A program made the translations under genes and the position numbers. Positions 35,701 through 42,593 of a stretch of 64,000 nucleotides of DNA are shown here, piece by piece. The notes under the pieces are model-generated. The model was not told the origin of the DNA, ran no database searches, and worked only from the letters and a program-made list of their open reading frames with translations. How positions within the stretch are numbered: position 1 is the first letter of the stretch; each line of letters opens with the position of its first letter. Source of the stretch: Sphingorhabdus wooponensis (GTDB lineage Bacteria; Pseudomonadota; Alphaproteobacteria; Sphingomonadales; Sphingomonadaceae); NCBI RefSeq assembly GCF_003933235.1, contig NZ_RWJI01000001.1, forward strand, positions 192,001-256,000, given 5' to 3'.

Positions 35701-35773
35701 AAATAGATTCCAATTATTTTATAATTGAAAGCTTGTTACATTTGGAAAGGTTGGATGCAATAAGGAACGCTGA
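35701..35773 (-). promoter_or_regulatory. Diverged leader region of the third lipoprotein
   Basis: The block TTGTTACATTTGGAAAGGTTG (written in + orientation, 35734-35754 region) and AACGCTGA match leader modules A and B. The hairpin CAATTAT-TTT-ATAATTG replaces CAATAA...TTATTG, so both arms changed together. This indicates a selected structure or dyad site before the start codon. Confidence 0.65.
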
Positions 35774-35780
35774 ATATTCG

Positions 35781-35790
35781 GTTGTATAGT
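35781..35790. repeat. Isolated integrase-arm-like decamer
   Basis: GTTGTATAGT matches exactly the decamer found at the two ends of the element (24852-24875 and 42000-42021). It lies in the gap between the divergent lipoprotein genes at 35700 and 35951, which otherwise shows no gene. Confidence 0.45.
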
Positions 35791-35950
35791 ATATCGCCTT
35801 GAACCAAACTCTTATACTTGGTTCCTTAGGCTCCAATGCTCCAACAAAAGTGGCTGTGATCTGTAGCAGTTTACCCTTGCACCCTGCTCTCGTTGCGATA
35901 ACATCATTTCAATTCTGGAAGAAATTGTCGCGATATCGCGAGGGGGGCGC

Positions 35951-36472
35951 ATGACAAAATTCTCACTTCTTTTGGGGCTAGCTGTTTTATGTTCGGCCTG
36001 TCGTAACGAAGCGCCATCAAGCGCTGAAAATCAAATTGCAGAGCCCGCTGGAGCTGAGGCAAGCACTCTTGCACAGAACCTAAATAAATGGTTTCCGATC
36101 GCGGATGAACTAACTGATTGCAGCGAGCTTGCATTCGTTGCGGCCGAAATTTTCAGCAATTCACGCCAAGCAGATATTGCCGTCGGCCTCGACAAAGCCA
36201 TAGAAGAGCAGCAGATTTTGTCGGCCCGACTTCGGCTACTGGCTATTAAAGTGGCCACCTTTGACGGAGCTTCCGAGCAAGATTACATCAAACATTTAGT
36301 TGCAAGAGGACCGCAATATGCGCGGTTTATCGCCAACCCGTCGTCCTTCGACCAAGATGCCGCTGCTCAGTCGAAGCTCAATTCCTGTATGCAAACCATC
36401 AATTCTGACCCAAGGATATTAGAGCAGAGAAACATAGTTTTTCAGATGTCGCCACAACAGCTTATGAACTAG
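35951..36472 (+). CDS. Small lipoprotein, 173 residues
   Basis: Family not recognised. A lipoprotein signal (LGLAVLCSAC, Cys17) is followed by an Ala/Ser/Glu linker and a helical domain of about 130 residues with two cysteines (TDCSELAFVAAEIF and LNSCMQT) that could form a disulphide. It starts behind a GAGGGGGG ribosome site. It is first in a run of four same-strand envelope-protein genes and is nearly contiguous with the next one. Confidence 0.7.
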   Translation: MTKFSLLLGLAVLCSACRNEAPSSAENQIAEPAGAEASTLAQNLNKWFPIADELTDCSELAFVAAEIFSNSRQADIAVGLDKAIEEQQILSARLRLLAIKVATFDGASEQDYIKHLVARGPQYARFIANPSSFDQDAAAQSKLNSCMQTINSDPRILEQRNIVFQMSPQQLMN

Positions 36473-36476
36473 TGCC

Positions 36477-37289
36477 ATGAAAAGAATTCTCTACACTGGT
36501 TTGCTACTACCCGCGATCTCGTTGGTAATTTCAGCTTGCGGTAACTCAAGCGAAAGTGCTGAATCCGCTGCCGCCGATGCGATCCAAAATTCCACATCAG
36601 TTGCAACCCCAACTGCTCCTTTAGTAGCAATTTCCGAAGTCAATTGGCTTGATAAAAATTCGATAATTGCAGCAGCGCCCAGTGTTGAAGAGGGCATGAC
36701 GAATACTCCGCTCGGAAACGCGTTTCCGCGTCTGAAAATCGATACGTGTCAACTAATTGATAAAATTGACTTCTATGGTGATGATTCGTTCTCACTTCGA
36801 AGAAATGATGTGCCCGAGGGTTTGAGGAAATTTGCACTGGTTAAAAGTAGTATTGGCGATTTTATAATGTTTCCAGATGGATCTTTCGTTGGCGGATATG
36901 GAAATACCAACGAAATACTTATGACGAATATAAAAGGTTTTCCTGAAAGCATGAATTTTGCGGAAGAGGCATATAAGTCATTTGATTTCGTCCAACTTCC
37001 TGAACTTGTTGTGGATGGCTATCTAAACGTTCAAACTTGGAAGATTGATCATCCACGAGATACGGATGAAAATAGTACTATTTATTATGACGAGGTAGGA
37101 AATCATACACTAATCATATTGGGAGTATCGGGAAAAATCAGCAGCTATATGCCTGGTACAAATATACCTCGTCATCTTTTTCTGCCTGATCTAAGATATG
37201 CATATTTTCATGATACGAGATATATATCTAATGAAGATGAATATAATAACTGGATTGGTGTCTGCACTACCACACTCAATGTAGAGTGA
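36477..37289 (+). CDS. Lipoprotein, 270 residues
   Basis: Family not recognised. The signal ends in LVISACGNSS (Cys21), followed by a Ser/Ala/Thr linker and a beta-rich, aromatic domain (FIMFPDGSFVGGYGNTNE, HTLIILGVSGKISSYMPG). The two remaining cysteines (DTCQLID and GVCTTTLN) may pair. It begins four bases after the previous stop without an evident ribosome site, so it is probably coupled. AT-rich codon use supports foreign origin. Confidence 0.68.
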   Translation: MKRILYTGLLLPAISLVISACGNSSESAESAAADAIQNSTSVATPTAPLVAISEVNWLDKNSIIAAAPSVEEGMTNTPLGNAFPRLKIDTCQLIDKIDFYGDDSFSLRRNDVPEGLRKFALVKSSIGDFIMFPDGSFVGGYGNTNEILMTNIKGFPESMNFAEEAYKSFDFVQLPELVVDGYLNVQTWKIDHPRDTDENSTIYYDEVGNHTLIILGVSGKISSYMPGTNIPRHLFLPDLRYAYFHDTRYISNEDEYNNWIGVCTTTLNVE

Positions 37290-37351
37290 TCACATTCAAC
37301 TCTCTTGAATAAATAGCTGCGATATCAAGTGCTGAAGAATAGTTGAGAAAT

Positions 37352-37960
37352 ATGAAAAAACATAGCTGGAAAGCCTTTATTCTCTACGTGCCTCTTGTTA
37401 TGAGTGGCTGCGCGGACAGTTCAAATGACTCTTCTGGCCAATCCATGGATCAACTGAGAGCTGAACTTGAAAAGTCTGCTGCCGAGCTTGAGGCAATGCA
37501 AAAGTCGCTGGAGGCTGAGCGTGTTCAAGCGGAGCAAGAAATGCGAATGTTTCCTGATGGGACTTACGAATATTCTTCGCTTGTAACCGGAGGATATCAA
37601 GAGTGCCGCGCGAACACTCGATGTCTGACACTCGCCGAATATGAAAAAATATGCAGCCGCGTGTCTGGTATAACGGTTGGGCTGGCTAATTCCTGGACGT
37701 TCGATGGTTCAGGGGGTGAGGCTTTCAATCAACTGATCCGTGGGGGCAGCATCGAAAGCATTGAGCCTCGATGGCTGGGGAAAGAATCTTGGACGGAAGA
37801 CTCTGGCGTTGAAGGCGCATGCGAAGTGAGGATCCAAGTATCAGGCATATTTGATGGTTCTTCAACTCGTGAAACAGGAACGACACATGCTAAGGAGTTT
37901 GTTGTCACTGACGGAGACGTTCTACTTAGTCGCGGTAGCATCTCAGGAATGGGCATTTAG
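37352..37960 (+). CDS. Lipoprotein with coiled coil, 202 residues
   Basis: Family not recognised. The lipobox VMSGCADSS is followed by a predicted coiled coil (residues 30-60, LRAELEKSAAELEAMQKSLEAERVQ in outline) and a C-terminal domain with four cysteines. The ATG at 37352 was preferred to an in-frame TTG three codons upstream. An outer-membrane anchored protein projecting into the periplasm is likely. Confidence 0.68.
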   Translation: MKKHSWKAFILYVPLVMSGCADSSNDSSGQSMDQLRAELEKSAAELEAMQKSLEAERVQAEQEMRMFPDGTYEYSSLVTGGYQECRANTRCLTLAEYEKICSRVSGITVGLANSWTFDGSGGEAFNQLIRGGSIESIEPRWLGKESWTEDSGVEGACEVRIQVSGIFDGSSTRETGTTHAKEFVVTDGDVLLSRGSISGMGI

Positions 37961-38016
37961 AGATTATGGAATCCTTCGCATTTTGCACTACACACCAGAG
38001 CGCAGTGAGGCCTTAA

Positions 38017-39342
38017 ATGCGCGGTTGGTTGAAAACTGCTCTTCTCCATGCGCTTTTGATTTTTGCCGTTGCAACAACATTCGGCCAATCATCAGCGTAT
38101 GCCCAATCTAATGTGAGCTCAAAGTCCTATAAATTCTATGTTCTTTATGAAGAATTTGAGGATCACGATAAAGCGAGAGACTATATATTAAACTACGATC
38201 TAAACTCGGTAATAGTCTACTCTGAGGGCCTATACTTCGTTGCAAAAGGTCCTCTCACAACTCAGGAGCAGATCTCATCTGCAATAGCTGAAGTTGGTCG
38301 AAAGGCGCGTGAGCAAGGCATTTGCAGGCGTTTCGATTCTACTCCCGCGGGGCGTGCGCCGCGAGCATATATGTCGACGGGCTTCAAAAGAAATTACAGC
38401 GATTACGATCCTCAGAAATATCTCGGAATAACTGAGGTAAATCTTAATGATGATAGACCGATCCCCGTTTTCGATCTCTCGGGAATATCCGCTTTTCTCG
38501 GAACGAGGGTAAAATTCTATCAAGCGGTTGAATGTCCCGTTTCTGAGGTTAATCGGGATTTTTGGGAACTGACTAATGGCGAAATGAGTCGCCAATATCT
38601 CGACATAACGGACATCAGGCAGTCAGGAAACTGGCGATCTATCGATGTTATCCAAGATTATGATTATGCTGCAAATGCTCGAGACGACAAAAATAAAAAG
38701 TTCAATTATTTTTCCAAACAACTCGAATACGTTTTTGAATGTGGTTTGGAAGAAGTAAATTATGCTATTATTCAAAATGAGATGTATTTCATTGGAGGTT
38801 TCACCCAGGGTGAAATGATACATCATTCAGAGTATTTTCGCGTATCTGACTTAAGATTGCCTATAATAGCTGAGGCATTGTTTAAAGTTTGCTCTATGCC
38901 TTCGCATAGCGCAGAGATCCAATCTTTAGCTATGTATGCCGAACAGATCGCCAAGACGAGAGCGAAAGATGAGGAGCTGGCGGCAAAGGCGTACGAAGAG
39001 TCGGTGAAACAGGCTGAATATGAGGATGCAAATGCTCCTCGAGGTTATTTTTTAAGCTGCTCGGGCGACGAAGAATATCAGAATACAATCGTTCGGGCTT
39101 TCAACTGCAAAAGCTATAATTCCATTCTATCTTCACTGCAGTGGGCGTGGCAGACACTTAGGCAGCAAAAGCCTGAGTTTGAGGACACTTGCTACGATGC
39201 GATACTGCAGCTGAAAAAGCTGTCTTCCACTGCGCCGCATGTAATTCCTGACGCTGCATCAGGATTTCTCACACGGTGTAACATCGGTTTGGCGTGGGTG
39301 AATGGCCCAAGCAAAGCACAGTCGGCTCGTCGGGCAAAGTAG
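38017..39342 (+). CDS. Secreted protein, 441 residues
   Basis: Family not recognised. It has a Sec signal peptide (residues 1-30, ending SSAYAQS) with no lipobox. The mature part contains an early segment SSKSYKFYVLYEEFEDHDKARDYI, several Cys residues and a Lys/Glu/Ala-rich helical stretch around residues 310-335 (AKTRAKDEELAAKAYEESVK). The ATG has a GAGG ribosome site. It ends the run of envelope-protein genes beginning at 35951. Confidence 0.68.
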   Translation: MRGWLKTALLHALLIFAVATTFGQSSAYAQSNVSSKSYKFYVLYEEFEDHDKARDYILNYDLNSVIVYSEGLYFVAKGPLTTQEQISSAIAEVGRKAREQGICRRFDSTPAGRAPRAYMSTGFKRNYSDYDPQKYLGITEVNLNDDRPIPVFDLSGISAFLGTRVKFYQAVECPVSEVNRDFWELTNGEMSRQYLDITDIRQSGNWRSIDVIQDYDYAANARDDKNKKFNYFSKQLEYVFECGLEEVNYAIIQNEMYFIGGFTQGEMIHHSEYFRVSDLRLPIIAEALFKVCSMPSHSAEIQSLAMYAEQIAKTRAKDEELAAKAYEESVKQAEYEDANAPRGYFLSCSGDEEYQNTIVRAFNCKSYNSILSSLQWAWQTLRQQKPEFEDTCYDAILQLKKLSSTAPHVIPDAASGFLTRCNIGLAWVNGPSKAQSARRAK

Positions 39343-39402
39343 CAGCGAGCGTAAAAGGCGGCCCAATGCAAATTGCTTCGAATTACCTCGTGAATTCATT
39401 TC

Positions 39403-39606
39403 TTAGGGTTTCGTGTTCATCGACTGGTGCGTAGTAGTGGACATTTCACCCTTCTCAGGTGTCAGTGCGCTTGTCTCAAGCCTGATGATTAAGTCACGTT
39501 TCAAACCGTGAGTGCCAGCCTTAAACAGCTCCAGCCCACCTTGCATATAGAGTTCAAACAGACTGTCGTGCAGCCGCTTTTGGCTTTGGATTAGCTTGTC
39601 TTTCAT
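39403..39606 (-). CDS. Small hypothetical protein, possibly frameshifted near its end
   Basis: The 67-residue frame reads KDKLIQSQKRLHDSLFELYM and continues to LTPEKGEM. Beyond that point a one-base shift would restore similarity to the fragment at 34116-34225 (HYYAPVDEHETLRNEF) and end at 39383. Either this copy or the other has changed frame. Function is unknown; no strong ribosome site is seen. Confidence 0.45.
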   Translation of the reverse strand: MKDKLIQSQKRLHDSLFELYMQGGLELFKAGTHGLKRDLIIRLETSALTPEKGEMSTTTHQSMNTKP

Positions 39607-39719
39607 CGTGCAATTGCCTGCGCAGCTTTGCGAAATGCGACCTCATCATTCTGTGCCCCATAGACATACCCACGCAACGCTCGTTGTTGATCAGTGGGTG
39701 ATGGCTGAGCTTGCTGTTT

Positions 39720-40031
39720 CTAGGACGATTGTGCTGGACGCTCCTGAGAACGGTCCTCTGAGTCGTTTTGGGGCTGTGGGGTATCATCAATGCTTAGCTT
39801 TGGCTTAGGCTGCTTCTGGGCTTTCTGAGGAGCAGGCTTCGGCGGCTTTGCTCTGCTGCTTGAGCGACACTGTTGCGCAAGCGCCGTGTTTCTCTCAGCT
39901 AACTTTCCATACAGTTCCCCTGCCACAGACAGAAACAGGTCAATGTCCTGCTTGATCGTCTTGCTCTCTTCCTCTGACGATAGCTGCACAACCATCGCCA
40001 TCCATCGTTTCAATTCTTCTCTTGCGTCCAT
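39720..40031 (-). CDS. Hypothetical protein, 103 residues
   Basis: The N-terminal half is helical and acidic (LKRWMAMVVQLSSEEESKTIKQDIDLFLSVAGELYGKL in outline). The C-terminal half is a Lys/Pro/Gln-rich tail that is probably disordered. A good AAGGAG ribosome site precedes the ATG. The family is not recognised. It is divergent from the DUF6641-like gene with a 117-base gap. Confidence 0.6.
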   Translation of the reverse strand: MDAREELKRWMAMVVQLSSEEESKTIKQDIDLFLSVAGELYGKLAERNTALAQQCRSSSRAKPPKPAPQKAQKQPKPKLSIDDTPQPQNDSEDRSQERPAQSS

Positions 40032-40148
40032 ATTTTACACTCCTTGATGAGTGTATTTATCACTAAGTATCAGGTGTTTGGTAAGGATCAGGATAGGATC
40101 ATATCTCCAACGGCAGCATGATCGTCATCTCAATAAGGAGATGTAACG

Positions 40149-40595
40149 ATGACTATGAATATCCTAAAAAGCCTTTCGCTGTCGGTTCTCCCGACCACAC
40201 AGCGCATTAGCCCAGAGCAGCACCGACGGAACAAGCTTCTCACTAAACTTGCTGAGCAAAAGTTGATTGCTGAGGCTGATCGTGAAGGAATCCTGCCGAA
40301 CATTATGCATCGTCGCTGGGTGATAACAGACGGTGGTTCTAAGGCACTTGTTGATGTGCCTAAACGCATCAAGCGTTGGTGGTTTCAGGATGCGGTAGGT
40401 AACTGTCTGCTTGCGATAAGGTATGGCAACAAGGTGCTTGAACTGGAGAAGGGTAAGGGCGCTATCATTGTCGGGAAACCCGACCAGCTTATCCCGACAA
40501 TCGACAAGATCATTGCTGCTATCAACGCGGGTGAACTGGATGCTTTGCTTTCAGAAATGGGGCTAACGCGCCCAATCAGGAAAGTGCAAAAGTGA
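40149..40595 (+). CDS. DUF6641-like protein, 148 residues
   Basis: The pattern MNILKSLSLS, PEQHRRNKLLTKLAEQKLIAEA, RRWVITDGG, VPKRIKRWWFQDAVGNCLLAIRYGNKVLELEKGK is the one I associate with the DUF6641 family, which is common in alphaproteobacterial plasmids and islands and has no known function. An AAGGAG site precedes the ATG. One weak palindromic site (40470-40484) lies within its 3' part and another directly after its stop. Confidence 0.72.
   Translation: MTMNILKSLSLSVLPTTQRISPEQHRRNKLLTKLAEQKLIAEADREGILPNIMHRRWVITDGGSKALVDVPKRIKRWWFQDAVGNCLLAIRYGNKVLELEKGKGAIIVGKPDQLIPTIDKIIAAINAGELDALLSEMGLTRPIRKVQK
40470..40484. repeat. Palindrome-like site within a coding region (variant)
   Basis: GTCGGGAAACCCGAC resembles the GTCGGGT-N-ACCCGAC motif with one arm mismatch but lies inside the DUF6641-like gene. 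It may be fortuitous. Confidence 0.35.
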
Positions 40596-40602
40596 TGTGT
40601 GG

Positions 40603-40617
40603 GTCGTGTTGCCCGAC
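40603..40617. repeat. GTCGGGT-N-ACCCGAC palindrome, site 3
   Basis: GTCGTGTTGCCCGAC follows the DUF6641-like stop. The 8 bases before it (TGATGTGTGG context) and 2 after are the same as at site 4, so the repeated unit is about 25 bases. Confidence 0.65.
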
Positions 40618-40776
40618 AATGGCCATACGACCACCTAACGCTCTTTCGCTCAAAAGCTCATTGCGCGGGCATCAGATTGGGGGGCGTATTCATTCAGTTG
40701 CATTGTGTCGATAATTTTCCCAGACACTAGCCAAGAGTTATTTAGGCGCAATTGGTCGGCACGTAAGAGGTGAAGT

Positions 40777-41841
40777 ATGGGAAAGCCGAAGTTCAGTTTG
40801 TTGGCGCTTGGTATAGTGTTCTCCTTAAGTGCGTGTGGCAGCGATACTGCGCAGCGCAGCGCAGCGCCGCCAGTGATTATCGCGCCTACGCCTACGCCTC
40901 CGACTGCACCGCCTCCGCCACCTGCTCCTCCGCCTTCGAGCATAACATCCATTGAACGGGACATTGCGCCAGCGCTTACCAACGCCGCGCTTACCGACAA
41001 TTTGTCAGCCCATTTTGCAATTAACCCAGCATCGGCATCCATGCGAAATCGCCTGTTCGTGATGTTGCCTGGAACTACTGCGATTCCACGCTTCTATCGC
41101 TTAATAGTTAGGGCAGGAGCGGCGCGTGGCTTTCACAGCATAGGCTTGACCTATCCAAATGATGAGGCAGTTGGGACAATCTGTGCATTTTCTCCGCGAT
41201 CTGATTGCGCAGGCGAGGTACGCAGCGAAATTATCACGGGTATTGATACAAGTCCGCTGGTGTCAATTTCCCAATCAAACTCCATCACAGGACGCCTCGT
41301 TGCACTGCTGACATACATGCATAGCAACTATCCAAATGAAGGCTGGAGCCAATATCTTGTAGGCGGCGCTCCGAACTGGTCGCTCATAACCGTTGCAGGC
41401 CATTCACAAGGCTCAGGACATGCCGCTTTCATGGGCAAGCTTCATGTCCTTGATCGCATAGCAATGTTTTCGGGCCCAGGTGACACTGGCAATGCAAATG
41501 GTTTGCCTGCTCAATGGACTAGCTTGCCCAATGCAACGCCCGCTGCGCGCCAATATGGTTTTACGCACCAGCAAGATGAACTCGTGCCGTTGGCTGCGAT
41601 TGAGTTGAATTGGAGCCAAATCGGTCTTGGTGTCTTCGGGGCATCAACGTCTGTCGACGGACGCGCTGCACCTTTTGGCGACCGACGACAATTGACGACC
41701 AACATCGCAATTCCTGTAAGTCCATTATCGCCCTCGACTGCTCCAGCGCATAGCGGCACTGTGGTTGATGTTGTTACGCCGCTAACATCTGCGGGAGAGC
41801 CACTATATCTGCCCGTCTGGAACTACATGGTGTTTCCATAA
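40777..41841 (+). CDS. Lipoprotein alpha/beta hydrolase (BPSS1187-like)
   Basis: The 354-residue product has a lipoprotein signal (FSLSAC, Cys20) and a Pro-rich linker (residues 35-54). The alpha/beta-hydrolase domain has nucleophile elbow GHSQG (Ser210), an FVMLPGT strand near residue 95 and a late H that could complete the triad. It resembles the BPSS1187 family of secreted hydrolases of unknown substrate. It is the last gene before the right end of the element and is followed at once by palindromic site 4. Confidence 0.78.
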   Translation: MGKPKFSLLALGIVFSLSACGSDTAQRSAAPPVIIAPTPTPPTAPPPPPAPPPSSITSIERDIAPALTNAALTDNLSAHFAINPASASMRNRLFVMLPGTTAIPRFYRLIVRAGAARGFHSIGLTYPNDEAVGTICAFSPRSDCAGEVRSEIITGIDTSPLVSISQSNSITGRLVALLTYMHSNYPNEGWSQYLVGGAPNWSLITVAGHSQGSGHAAFMGKLHVLDRIAMFSGPGDTGNANGLPAQWTSLPNATPAARQYGFTHQQDELVPLAAIELNWSQIGLGVFGASTSVDGRAAPFGDRRQLTTNIAIPVSPLSPSTAPAHSGTVVDVVTPLTSAGEPLYLPVWNYMVFP

Positions 41842-41853
41842 AATGATGTGTGG

Positions 41854-41868
41854 GTCGTGTTACCCGAC
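41854..41868. repeat. GTCGGGT-N-ACCCGAC palindrome, site 4
   Basis: GTCGTGTTACCCGAC lies 12 bases after the hydrolase stop, with the same flanks as site 3. A weaker relative, TCGGGTAAACACGA, follows at about 41950. The 219 bases from 41842 to the right core hold these sites and the arm repeats but no gene. Confidence 0.65.
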
Positions 41869-41999
41869 AACGTGAATATTACACGGATTTTTAGCATCAG
41901 CTAAACTGACGCTGTGACTTATCTGGCTGTAATTTCACATAAAATATGATCGGGTAAACACGACCAACATATTGAAAATGGGGTATTTTTCTAATTTAT

Positions 42000-42021
42000 A
42001 CTATACAACAAACTATACAAC
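42000..42021. repeat. Direct arm-site repeats at the right end
   Basis: ACTATACAAC occurs twice (42000-42009 and 42012-42021) separated by AA, 40 bases from the right core. It is the same decamer as the inverted pair in front of the integrase, as expected for integrase arm sites. The next bases AATGCACTGTAAATGCAT also resemble, in inverted form, AATGCATTACTTACAGTG near the left end. Confidence 0.7.
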
Positions 42022-42060
42022 TATGTGACAAATGCACTGTAAATGCATGGTTTGTGCATT

Positions 42061-42106
42061 ATTCGTAATGCGGGGGTCGTAGGTTCGAATCCTATAGGCG
42101 GCACCA
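42061..42106 (+). pseudogene. 3' fragment (positions 31-76) of tRNA-Thr(CGU); right attachment site
   Basis: The 46 bases are identical to positions 31-76 of the complete tRNA-Thr, starting in the anticodon stem and including the encoded CCA. It is the other half of the gene broken at 24749-24788. Confidence 0.9.
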
Positions 42107-42153
42107 TATTTTCCATGATGCGCACTTTATCGCGGAGACCGTGTTTCGGCCCG

Positions 42154-42480
42154 CTATTTTTTGCCTTTGCGGCCTTTCCGGGCGGCATATTTGGCATCGC
42201 GTTCCAGCTTGCGTTCTTCTTCGGTTTTTGTGGGCACAGAAGGTTCTGCCGACATTTGTGCGCGTTCTAGCTTCGCGGCTTTTTCCAGTTCGCGTGCCGC
42301 TAGCTTTTCTGCGCGAGCCTTCGCTTGCGCCTGTTCGCGCGCTTCGGCGGCGGCGCGCCGTGCGGCAAGCGTTGCTTCGTCCAGTTTCGGTTTTGCGCGC
42401 AGCCGGTTAACGGCGTCCAGCTTCGCCTTATTGGCTAAGGCTGCACGCTCTTGAAATGACGGCTCTTTATATGAAGACAT
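42154..42480 (-). CDS. DUF6481-like protein, 108 residues
   Basis: A highly charged, Ala/Lys/Arg/Glu-rich, probably helical protein: SFQERAALANKAKLDAVNRLRAKP near the start and a KGRKGKK end. This is the pattern of DUF6481 proteins common in sphingomonads; the function is unknown. It is the first chromosomal gene beyond the right end of the integrated element. Confidence 0.8.
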   Translation of the reverse strand: MSSYKEPSFQERAALANKAKLDAVNRLRAKPKLDEATLAARRAAAEAREQAQAKARAEKLAARELEKAAKLERAQMSAEPSVPTKTEEERKLERDAKYAARKGRKGKK

Positions 42481-42593
42481 ATTTTTGTGTGATCCATTGG
42501 GTGTGATGGGCGCCGCAGCCTAAGCCAAGGATTACCGTGAACAGCGCCTTAGGGATAAAGCTGCCAGACAGCAAATTGCAATCCGCTTAGGGT

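Larger units (their letters stand above)
24779..42070 (+). mobile_element. 17.3-kb integrative element in tRNA-Thr(CGU) carrying its own tRNA copy
   Basis: The element is bounded by the ATTCGTAATG core at 24779-24788 and 42061-42070. The chromosomal tRNA-Thr is split into a 5' half on the left and a 3' half on the right. A third core lies inside a complete tRNA-Thr at 26244-26253. The interval has visibly lower GC than both flanks, encodes a tyrosine integrase at its left end, and has integrase-arm-like repeats at both ends. No relaxase, type IV secretion or phage structural genes are seen. A tandem of two elements (1.5 kb plus 15.8 kb) is the alternative reading. Confidence 0.85.

Noticed and set aside
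39554-39790. 78-residue minus-strand frame overlapping two small genes
   Set aside because: It overlaps the better supported 103-residue gene out of frame and has no ribosome site; a frameshifted continuation cannot be excluded but is not supported.
26254-42060. Diversity-generating retroelement or integron as explanation for the lipoprotein array
   Set aside because: No reverse transcriptase, template/variable repeat pair, attC-like sites or integron integrase domain is present; only tyrosine recombinases occur.
24749-42106. Element as a prophage
   Set aside because: No capsid, terminase, tail, lysis or phage repressor genes are recognisable in the interval.
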